Shown piece after piece: positions 49,079-56,399 of a stretch of 64,000 nt of DNA. The position numbers and the translations under genes are program-made. The DNA comes from Collinsella sp. AF33-16 (GTDB taxonomy: Bacteria > Actinomycetota > Coriobacteriia > Coriobacteriales > Coriobacteriaceae). The notes under the pieces were generated by a model. The model was not told the origin of the DNA. It did no database searches and saw only the letters and a program-made list of their open reading frames with translations. Within the stretch, counting starts at the first letter, position 1. The number at the start of each line of letters is the position of its first letter. The DNA lies in the NCBI RefSeq assembly GCF_003475325.1, contig NZ_QRQC01000005.1, positions 35,275-99,274 on the forward strand. The letters run 5' to 3'.

Positions 49079-49116
49079 TTAGATAGTTAGACAAACATCT
49101 AAATATCGAGTATAGT
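49079..49116 (+). promoter_or_regulatory. sdpRI promoter with overlapping dyad
   Basis: TAGACA (49088-49093) and TATAGT (49111-49116) are spaced 17 bases. The dyad TTAGAT-N12-ATCTAA (49079-49102) covers the -35 region, as expected for autorepression by an ArsR/SdpR-type protein. Confidence 0.5.
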
Positions 49117-49150
49117 GTGCGCGTCATGAGGGGTGCTGAGAGGAGGTCTT

Positions 49151-49429
49151 ATGCCGGGAGAGGGTTTTAAGGCGCTGGCCGATCCTACGCGGCGGCGCAT
49201 TTTGGAACTGCTGCGCGAGGGCAATTGCACGGCGGGGGAGCTTGCCAAGCATTTCGATATCAGTAAGCCGTCGCTGAGCCATCACTTGGCGACGCTTAAA
49301 AACGCCGGGTTGGTGACCGACGAGCGCCATGGCCAAAACATCGTATACAGCTTAAACACCACCGTCATGCAGGATTTAATTGGCTGGTTTATGGGTTTTA
49401 CAAACAATGAAGGTGATAAGGATGAATAA
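49151..49429 (+). CDS. sdpR: ArsR/SdpR-family transcriptional repressor
   Basis: This 92-residue winged-helix repressor has FKALADPTRRRILELLREG and the recognition segment DISKPSLSHHLATLKNAGLV, matching SdpR. It has no metal-binding cysteine pattern typical of ArsR. AGGAGG precedes the ATG. Its stop codon overlaps the start of sdpI by eight bases. In Bacillus, SdpR is tethered by SdpI when toxin is present, giving induced immunity. Confidence 0.85.
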   Translation: MPGEGFKALADPTRRRILELLREGNCTAGELAKHFDISKPSLSHHLATLKNAGLVTDERHGQNIVYSLNTTVMQDLIGWFMGFTNNEGDKDE

Positions 49430-50126
49430 CGAAAACAAGGGCATTCACCCCACAGGGGTATCGTCGCGCGTGTGGATTGCGCTGGTCGCTCTGTGCGTCG
49501 CCAATGTCGTAGCGCACCTCATGGTGATGCCGAGCTTGCCTGCGCAGATTCCCACGCACTGGGGCGCGAACGGCGCTGTCGACGGTTGGGGTCCTAGCTG
49601 GATGGCCTCCGCGCTCGGCGTGCTGCCTCTGGCGCTTCTCGCAATGTTCTGCGTGGTGCCGCGCATCGATCCCAAAGGTGAGGCATATCGAACCTCGGGT
49701 AAGTTCTATCAGGGCTTCGTAATTGCCTTCACCTTGTTCATGTGCGCCATAAGCTGGCTGGGAGAGCTTACGGTCTGGGGCGTGGTGCCGGCGGTCGGTT
49801 CGGTCAACGTGCTGATTTCCGGTGCTGTCGGTTTGCTGTTCATCGGCGTAGGCAACTACTTACCGCGCGTAAAGCAGAACTACACGCTCGGTATCAAGAC
49901 GCCCTGGGCGCTTGCCGATCCCGAGAACTGGCGCCGTACGCAGCGTTTTGGCGGTGCCTGCTTTATGGTGCTGGGTGTTGGCCTGATTGTGATGGGCGTG
50001 GCGGGCAGCGTGCTTTCGAGTGAAGTCGTCGCCGCGGTGATTGCGGCTCTGGCGTTTGGTTCGGCCGGAGCTGCCTACGCCTATTCGTATCTGCTGTGGC
50101 GTAAATCGCAGCGAGCCGTTCGCTAA
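49422..50126 (+). CDS. sdpI: SdpI-family immunity membrane protein
   Basis: This 234-residue membrane protein has about six hydrophobic segments. Its N-terminal DUF1648 part contains PAQIPTHWGANGAVDGWG, and the C-terminal SdpI part contains VGNYLPRVKQNYTLGIKTPWALADPENWRRTQRFGG (seen as GNYLPRVKQNYTLGIKTPW). In Bacillus such proteins protect against the killing factor SdpC. No SdpABC toxin genes are present here, so it may defend against toxins of other cells or simply respond to membrane stress. Confidence 0.87.
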   Translation: MNNENKGIHPTGVSSRVWIALVALCVANVVAHLMVMPSLPAQIPTHWGANGAVDGWGPSWMASALGVLPLALLAMFCVVPRIDPKGEAYRTSGKFYQGFVIAFTLFMCAISWLGELTVWGVVPAVGSVNVLISGAVGLLFIGVGNYLPRVKQNYTLGIKTPWALADPENWRRTQRFGGACFMVLGVGLIVMGVAGSVLSSEVVAAVIAALAFGSAGAAYAYSYLLWRKSQRAVR

Positions 50127-50310
50127 GGTTGCGGAAAACTAGCGTACGCAGTTCATAGTATGTTCCGGGGGACTTTTCCCAGGTAGTATTAGGGGGTGTG
50201 GGCAACCATGCCCCTTTTTCGTTAAGTTTCAGAGCTGGTTTTCTCATTTCGTTTCCACTAAAGCGAATCAAGAATAGGGAAACAGCAGGTAGAAAGGATA
50301 AAACAGGCAA

Positions 50311-51990
50311 ATGGCGGAGTTTATCTACCAGATGTATCAGGCTCGCAAGGCCCATGGCGACAAGGTAATCCTTGACGACGTGACCCTGAGCTTCTACCCC
50401 GGTGCCAAGATCGGCGTCGTGGGTCCCAACGGCATGGGCAAGTCGACCCTGCTCAAGATCATGGCCGGCATTGAGGAGGTCTCCAACGGCGATGCCAGGC
50501 TCACCCCCGGCTACACCGTGGGTATCCTGCAGCAGGAGCCGCCGCTCGACGACGACAAGACTGTCATCGAGAACGTGCGCATGGCGTTTGGCGATATGAT
50601 CGCCAAGGTCGATCGCTTCAATAAGATCGGCGAGGAGATGTGCGACCCGGATTGCGACATGGACGCCCTTATGGCCGAGATGGGCAAGCTCCAGGACGAG
50701 ATCGATGCCGCCGACGGCTGGGATATCGATTCCAAGCTCGGCCAGGCCATGGACGCCCTGCAGCTGCCCGATTCCGACATGCCGGTCAACGTGCTCTCTG
50801 GCGGCGAGCGCCGTCGCGTGGCCCTGTGCAAGCTGCTGCTCGAGGCTCCCGACCTGCTGCTGCTCGACGAGCCCACGAACCACCTGGACGCCGAGTCGAT
50901 CCTGTGGCTCGAGCACTTCCTGCACAACTACCAGGGCGCGGTGCTTGCCGTCACACACGATCGCTACTTCCTGGATAACGTTGCCGAGTGGATCTGCGAG
51001 GTCGACCGCGGTCACCTTTATCCCTACAAGGGCAATTACTCCACGTATCTGGAGACCAAGGCCGCGCGTATCGAGGCCCAGGGCAACCGTGACGCCAAGC
51101 TCGCCAAGCGCATGGAGGCCGAGCTCGAGTGGGTACGCAGCTCGCCCAAGGCTCGCCAGGCCAAGAACAAGGCCCGTCTGGCTCGCTACGAGGAGATGGA
51201 GGCCGAGGCCCGCGCAAGCCAGAAGCTCGACTGGACCGACATCCGCATCCCTGTGGGCCCGCGTCTGGGCAACAAGGTGCTCGAGGCCCATCACCTGCAC
51301 AAGGAGTTCGATGGCCGCGTGCTCATCGATGACCTTTCGTTCACCCTGCCGCGCAACGGCATTGTGGGCGTTATCGGCCCCAACGGTGTCGGTAAGACCA
51401 CGCTGTTCAAGACGATTGTGGGCCTGGAGCCGCTGACTTCGGGCGAGCTCGAGGTGGGCGAGACCGTCAAGATTTCTTACGTCGACCAGAACCGTTCCGG
51501 CATCGACCCCGACAAGAACCTGTGGGAGGTCGTCTCGGATGGCCTGGACCACATGATGGTCGGCGAGACCGAGGTTCCGAGCCGCGCTTATGTGGCGAGC
51601 TTTGGCTTTAAGGGCCAGGACCAGCAGAAGCGCGCTGGCGTACTCTCCGGTGGCGAGCGCAACCGTCTGAACTTGGCGCTTACGCTCAAGCAGGGCGGCA
51701 ACCTGCTGCTCCTCGACGAGCCCACGAACGACCTCGACGTCGAGACGCTGTCCTCGCTTGAAGCGGCGCTGCTCGAGTTCCCGGGCTGCTCGGTGGTCAT
51801 CAGCCACGACCGTATGTTCCTGGACCGCGTCGCCACGCACATTCTGGCGTGGGAGGGCACCGACGAGAATCCGGGCAACTGGTATTGGTTCGAGGGCAAC
51901 TTTGAGGCCTACCAGGCCAACCGCATCGAGCGCCTGGGCGAGGACGCAGCCCAGCCGCATCGTATTCACCGCAAGCTCACGCGCGATTAA
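50311..51990 (+). CDS. ettA: ABC-F energy-dependent translational throttle protein EttA
   Basis: This 559-residue ribosome-associated ATPase has two ABC domains: Walker A GPNGMGKST and GPNGVGKTT, signatures LSGGERRR and LSGGERNR, and Walker B LLLDEPTNHLD and LLLDEPTNDLD. The basic linker between the domains and the start FIYQMYQARKAHGDKVILDDV are typical of EttA. It controls entry of ribosomes into elongation according to the energy state. It is transcribed alone from a 184-base upstream gap, in which no clear promoter was assigned, and ends at a strong terminator. Confidence 0.93.
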   Translation: MAEFIYQMYQARKAHGDKVILDDVTLSFYPGAKIGVVGPNGMGKSTLLKIMAGIEEVSNGDARLTPGYTVGILQQEPPLDDDKTVIENVRMAFGDMIAKVDRFNKIGEEMCDPDCDMDALMAEMGKLQDEIDAADGWDIDSKLGQAMDALQLPDSDMPVNVLSGGERRRVALCKLLLEAPDLLLLDEPTNHLDAESILWLEHFLHNYQGAVLAVTHDRYFLDNVAEWICEVDRGHLYPYKGNYSTYLETKAARIEAQGNRDAKLAKRMEAELEWVRSSPKARQAKNKARLARYEEMEAEARASQKLDWTDIRIPVGPRLGNKVLEAHHLHKEFDGRVLIDDLSFTLPRNGIVGVIGPNGVGKTTLFKTIVGLEPLTSGELEVGETVKISYVDQNRSGIDPDKNLWEVVSDGLDHMMVGETEVPSRAYVASFGFKGQDQQKRAGVLSGGERNRLNLALTLKQGGNLLLLDEPTNDLDVETLSSLEAALLEFPGCSVVISHDRMFLDRVATHILAWEGTDENPGNWYWFEGNFEAYQANRIERLGEDAAQPHRIHRKLTRD

Positions 51991-52013
51991 TCGAGCTCAG
52001 GTGACCTAACGAG

Positions 52014-52050
52014 AAAGGGACGATAACCCTCAAGGTTATCGTCCCTTTTT
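52014..52050 (+). terminator. Rho-independent terminator of ettA
   Basis: AAAGGGACGATAACC and GGTTATCGTCCCTTT form fifteen pairs around five bases, followed by TT. It also ends next to the stop codon of the converging gene. Confidence 0.92.
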
Positions 52051-52051
52051 G

Positions 52052-53352
52052 CTACTCGGTAGAAGATTCAACCTTGTCGATGGTCCAGGCGGCTCCGAGA
52101 CCGCCAGTGGTGTTGCGGCGGATGCGCACGGTGACTTCGTGGCGCTTGCCGGCCTGCGTGTAGCGCAGGGGGAAGCTTGCGCGGTTTCGCGCGGCCTCGA
52201 GGGTGCCGCGTTCGCGGGCGATCCAGTAGTACTCGCCGACGATGCCGAGCGTGTCGGCGCCGTAGGGGAGATAGGTCGACAGCTGGTGCAGAAGCGGGCC
52301 GGGGCAGAAGACCTCAGTTGCGAAATCGACGGGGAAGTCCTCGGGGATGGTCGGTGCTGCGGGTGCGGGGCCGGTACCATCGCCGGTGCGAAGGCCTGCT
52401 CATTGACGGGCGTCACCTCGACGACGGGCACGGGTTCGGTGCCGAGTACTGATTCGATGCCCACTTTCGGCATCGCCGCGGAATCTGCAGTCTCGACGAT
52501 AGCGGGTGCGTCTGCGGTCGCGGTGTCGAGCTCAACCTGCGTCGCGCTCTCATTCTCGACGCTCGACTTTGCCTCGATGGGCGTGGATGCCATGGTGGTG
52601 ATGCCGGCGTTGGCGTTCTCGGGGTCATAGACGACCGTGAGCGAGATGGCGGGCTGCGGTGTCTCGGGCTCCGGCGCCGACTCGGTAACATCTTGATCGG
52701 CGGGTTCGTCAGACTGATCGTCCTCGGCCTCGTCGCCAAAGACGTCGCTGTTTTGGAACGCAGGCGTCTCGGATTGGTCAGCGACTTCTTCGGTTGTCGA
52801 CTTGGGAGCCTCGTTGAGCTCCGCAGCGGCTTCCTGTTCTGACATAACTTCGGGATCGGTCGTGGCGGCGATTTCGGTTTCGGCTTCTGCTATTACCTCA
52901 ATAGCGACTTCGATCTCTGCCTCGGGCTCGGATTCCGGCACAGCTTCAATCGCGGCTTCTGGTTCGGGACGCTTAACGCGCTTGGGGCGCACGGCCTTGA
53001 GGTCCTTCTCACCGCGCTTTTTCTTTTTGTAGGACTGCTTGGCGCCCTTAGCGGCTTTGGGCTTGTCGTCTCCCTTGGCAAGGGCGGCGTCCCAGGCCTC
53101 GTTGGCGATGACCGTGGCATACAGACGACCGCCCTTAAAGACAGTCAGCTTAATGCAGTCGTCGAGTTCCTCGAGCAACTCGCGCGTGGACTCGAAGCCC
53201 AGGTCATAAGCAGTCATGTCGCCTGCGGCGAGCGCTTCCTCGACCTGCGTCATAAACGTTTGCTTGCCGCATCCAATCGCATCGCGTAGCAGGCGATACA
53301 GATAGATGTGGTTGCCCAGCGAAAGCGTGGGCCTAACTATTGTCTTGCTCAT
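52052..53352 (-). pseudogene. Low-complexity acidic protein with a probable frameshift near its C-terminal domain
   Basis: Residues 1-90 form a helical domain (LGNHIYLYRLLRDAIGCGKQ, GFESTRELLEELDD, LTVFKGGRLYATVI) resembling LOTUS-type RNA-binding folds. A Lys-rich patch and about 230 acidic Glu/Ala/Thr/Pro-rich residues follow. In the continuous frame the protein runs into unlikely Ser/Pro/Arg-rich sequence after about 52380. A different frame carries a folded-looking C-terminus (PTIPEDFPVDFATEVFCPG, YLPYGADTLGIVGEYYWIARE) down to a TAG at 52052. Adding one G near 52380 would join them. This is either a real frameshift mutation or a sequencing error. Confidence 0.65.
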
Positions 53353-53424
53353 GGCAAATCTCCTCTTTACACATGTAAAGCATCTTACCATCGCATGGCG
53401 TTCGCCATGGCGGCGCCCAAGGCA

Positions 53425-53458
53425 AACGGGCGCGAACCGCTGTCGATTCGCGCCCGTT
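53425..53458 (-). terminator. Hairpin behind the Ser/Thr-rich membrane protein gene
   Basis: AACGGGCGCGAA and TTCGCGCCCGTT form twelve perfect pairs around a ten-base loop. On the minus strand it is followed by TGCC after GTTT, so the T-run is short. Confidence 0.7.
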
Positions 53459-53492
53459 ATACAGGTCGGTTATCTATGAGAGGCAAATGTGC

Positions 53493-54455
53493 TTAGTTGC
53501 CCGATGCCGTGCCTTGGCTCGAGTTGTCGGATGCCGTGCCGGACGCGGTTCCGCTCGAGCTGTTCGAGCTGTTGGTGTTGCTGCTGTCTGCTGTGCCCGT
53601 TCCCGAAGTGCTGTCGCTCGTTTGGCCGCCCGTGCTCGGCTGCGAACCGTCAGTCGTTTGGCTTGAGTCGGTCGTGCCGGACGGCGTGCTGCTGTTGGCC
53701 GTAGAGGAATCGGTGCCCTGCGATTGGTTTTGGGTGTTCGAGGACGAATTGGCAGAGGTAGAACTGTCTTGCGTATCGTCCGTCTGTGCCTGCTGATTCT
53801 GCGACTGGGTGTTGCCATTTGCATCGCTCTCGGTCGTGCGCGACGAAAGGATCGGCTCGGGACGCTCGCCCAGGCCCTCACCGGCAGTGGTGATAAGGAT
53901 GGCGCCGGCGCAGGCGATGACCGCGACGATGGCGATAGCGATCGAGAAGACGATGACCTTCTTTTGCGTCTGGCTGCGCTCAGCCGCCGCCTTGGCGCGC
54001 AGGCTGTTGGGAGCGACGCGCGCCGTGGTCGCGCGTCCCGCAACCTGGCGCATCTCCTGCGTGGTTGCGGCGCCACCTAGGTGCTCCTCGACATTGGGCT
54101 CAACGGGCTCGTAGGCGCCGGTAGGGTAGTCGACAGCGGCATGCGTGCCCTTGATTGCTTCGGCGCTGGCGGAGATAAAGTGGCGATAGACCTGCGAAGA
54201 CACAACAGTGATGACTGAGCTCACAGCGGCACCAATCACCGAGCCGGCAATGCCGATCTTTGAAGCAAGCGCCACGCTCGTGGCGGCAGCTGCGGCGCCG
54301 GCGATGATCTGGGGAATGGAAATGTCGTCGAACAGGCCCTTTTTGGGCGCGATGGCCATGGTCTGGCCGATGGAATGGTTTTCGTGAACGCCGTTGTTCA
54401 GTGCGGCGGGAGTCATGACGCGTGTACGCGGCGCGTCGGTGTACTTGGTTGTCAT
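53493..54455 (-). CDS. Membrane protein with Ser/Thr-rich extracellular tail
   Basis: This 320-residue protein begins MTTKYTDAPRTRVMTP. It has a Gly/Ala-rich hydrophobic region (about residues 45-85), a basic middle part, and a clear membrane helix (VIVFSIAIAIVAVIACAGAI, about 175-195). The last 110 residues are almost only Ser, Thr, Gly, Asn, Gln and Asp. Such tails are often glycosylated or span the cell wall. No enzymatic domain is recognised. GGGAGG precedes ATG 54455 on this strand. Its upstream side borders the AT-rich island. Confidence 0.7.
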   Translation of the reverse strand: MTTKYTDAPRTRVMTPAALNNGVHENHSIGQTMAIAPKKGLFDDISIPQIIAGAAAAATSVALASKIGIAGSVIGAAVSSVITVVSSQVYRHFISASAEAIKGTHAAVDYPTGAYEPVEPNVEEHLGGAATTQEMRQVAGRATTARVAPNSLRAKAAAERSQTQKKVIVFSIAIAIVAVIACAGAILITTAGEGLGERPEPILSSRTTESDANGNTQSQNQQAQTDDTQDSSTSANSSSNTQNQSQGTDSSTANSSTPSGTTDSSQTTDGSQPSTGGQTSDSTSGTGTADSSNTNSSNSSSGTASGTASDNSSQGTASGN

Positions 54456-54629
54456 ACGGGGTCCTCCCGGTGTAAATCTGCTTCGTTTCGTGTAGCCATC
54501 AGGGTACCCACCAGATGTGAATCGTGCGTGACATTTAACAGATACCATCAACTCATCAAGGGGGCCTGCTGTCTTTGGTGCAATAGCTTGATGCTAAACT
54601 GGATTTACTATTGCGAGGTGGTTTACGTG

Positions 54630-54848
54630 ATGTACCCGTATATGACATTCGAAGATGGTACCGAGGTCATTCATTCTGACCTGATTACAGATGGCGATAT
54701 CGAAAAGGTTATCGTGCATTTTGAGCGACCGACGGCAGAGGGCTTCGACTCCGCTCGTTGTGAGTTGCCTTCCTGTTCGTGGACTGACTGGGAAGGGCAT
54801 TTTACTCAGAGTGAAAAACGAGCTTTCGAAGAGTGTCTGAGCAAATAA
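54630..54848 (+). CDS. Small conserved-type hypothetical protein at the edge of the AT-rich island
   Basis: This 72-residue soluble protein (MYPYMTFEDGTEVIHSDL, HFERPTAEGFDSARCELPS) resembles small hypothetical proteins common in gut Firmicutes and actinobacteria. I do not know a function. GAGGTGG lies nine bases before the ATG; a GTG directly before it is the alternative start. It lies 100 bases upstream of the DUF2087 gene and may or may not belong to the same transcript. Confidence 0.6.
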   Translation: MYPYMTFEDGTEVIHSDLITDGDIEKVIVHFERPTAEGFDSARCELPSCSWTDWEGHFTQSEKRAFEECLSK

Positions 54849-54948
54849 TTTAGATTAGTTCGAGTTTAGTTCGAATAAAGAAGCTGAATGCGATGACCTA
54901 AAGCGTATGCATTTTTAGTATTAGATGCGTATGAAATGGAGGATGTGA

Positions 54949-55230
54949 ATGGATGAGCTAATAGACTTTAAAAAACGATTTCTCAAGAATGGCGAGCTGG
55001 TTTCAATTCCAAAAAAGGAAAGCTATAAAAGAATCATGCTGCTATGGGCCGTCTCTTTCTTTGAATTAAATACAAGTTATACGGAGCTTCAGGTTAATCG
55101 TGTGCTGTCACAGCTCTATCCTGATTATGCCGTGTTGAGGCGGTACTTGGTTGATTATGGATTCCTATTAAGGGATGAACGAGGCCTGAAATACGAGGTT
55201 AATCGTGATGTTCACGGTATTGAGAGCTAG
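54949..55230 (+). CDS. DUF2087-domain protein, first gene of the putative RiPP cassette
   Basis: This 93-residue protein matches DUF2087: a helical part (YKRIMLLWAVSFFELNTSYTE), LQVNRVLSQLYPDYAVLRRYLVDYGFLLRDERG and a final beta strand LKYEVN. The family is a winged-helix-like domain often seen in or next to regulators. Here it has no extra DNA-binding domain. GGAGG lies eight bases before the ATG. Its end overlaps the exporter start by 23 bases, so the two are translationally coupled. It might regulate the cassette or bind the peptide leader; neither is shown. Confidence 0.75.
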   Translation: MDELIDFKKRFLKNGELVSIPKKESYKRIMLLWAVSFFELNTSYTELQVNRVLSQLYPDYAVLRRYLVDYGFLLRDERGLKYEVNRDVHGIES

Positions 55231-56392
55231 CCGTCCGGTTCGGGTCCTATATATTGCTAGAGGGATAAGCGAAATAGGCAATTGGTGTGCGAATATTGCT
55301 TTGCCAATGCTGATTTACGAGGTAACTCACGATGTTTCTGCAACTGCTTTGATGGTCTGCTGCAGATTTGCCCCCTCTCTGTTTTCAGTTGCGCTCGCGC
55401 AGCTGCCTCAGAAGATGGGTATCGGGACACTGCAGGCCATGAGATTGGCAGACTTAATTCGCGCGGGATTATTCGTTTGCTATATTTTTGTTGATAGTAA
55501 ATGGAGTATGTTTGCTATTACGTGCGCGGTATCGCTTTGCCGAACGGTAGAAATGCCCTGCTTTTACTCGTTGTTAAGAGCCAATACGAATAGTATCAAT
55601 CGCGACGTAATTAATAATTCGTTTGGGTTCCTGCAGAATTTGATGATGGTCCTGGGGCCAGTTGCCGGCGGTTTTGTTGTCGCTCAATTTGGGGCGGAGG
55701 CTGTTCTTGCATTAGACGCGCTTTCTTTTGCCGCGTCGTTCTGGTTGCTGCGAGATGTTCCGTCGGTTATCGAGGTTAATGATAAAGAGGGAATAAGCAA
55801 AAATGAAAAAAACAGGACTGCATTTAGTGATCTTAGCGCGAAGCACTTGGCAATTGGTTTCCTATTAATCGATATTTCTAGTGGCGTGGCATTCGGCTCT
55901 CTGAATTCTCTTTTGCCAGCTATAGCGCAATTGCAATTTGACTCGTCATCGATACAATATGGATTCCTTCAGAGTAGTCTTACAATCGGACTGTTGTTCG
56001 GAAATACAATATACGGTCGTTTAATCAGTGGTTCCGATTGCGTTAAATCATATTGTTTTGTGACGTATCTTGCGCTCGGTGCGTATCTGGCGTTTGGCTA
56101 TCGCTATGCGTCTGGGATATCGTTTATTTTCCTTTTTATCGTCGGTGCCGGAAACGCCATTCAAGATGTGCTTCTCATAACATCGCTGCAGGATTTGGCG
56201 AGAGACGGATCTGAATCGATAAGCCTGTTTTCAATTAGGGAGTCTTTGCAATCGGTTGCTGTTGTTATTTCAACACTTCTTGTTTCCCTGTTCACGAGCA
56301 TCGCGATGTTCTCAATTCTCGTTACAGGACTTGGTGTATTTTCAATTATGATGGTAGTTGTGTTTCAATTGAATTATTTGCGAAAGATGTGA
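55208..56392 (+). CDS. MFS exporter of the putative RiPP cassette
   Basis: This 394-residue major facilitator protein has about twelve hydrophobic segments. It belongs to the MFS_3/EntS-like drug and siderophore exporter type (ISEIGNWCANIALPMLIYEVTHD at the start, VMMVLGPVAGG-like LMMVLGPVAGG in helix 5). The genes on both sides suggest it exports the modified peptide or protects the producer. The ATG at 55208 is chosen; the GTG at 55205 is directly before it. Codon use is AT-rich like its neighbours. The radical SAM gene starts seven bases after its stop. Confidence 0.82.
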   Translation: MFTVLRASRPVRVLYIARGISEIGNWCANIALPMLIYEVTHDVSATALMVCCRFAPSLFSVALAQLPQKMGIGTLQAMRLADLIRAGLFVCYIFVDSKWSMFAITCAVSLCRTVEMPCFYSLLRANTNSINRDVINNSFGFLQNLMMVLGPVAGGFVVAQFGAEAVLALDALSFAASFWLLRDVPSVIEVNDKEGISKNEKNRTAFSDLSAKHLAIGFLLIDISSGVAFGSLNSLLPAIAQLQFDSSSIQYGFLQSSLTIGLLFGNTIYGRLISGSDCVKSYCFVTYLALGAYLAFGYRYASGISFIFLFIVGAGNAIQDVLLITSLQDLARDGSESISLFSIRESLQSVAVVISTLLVSLFTSIAMFSILVTGLGVFSIMMVVVFQLNYLRKM

Positions 56393-56399
56393 CGTTGAT

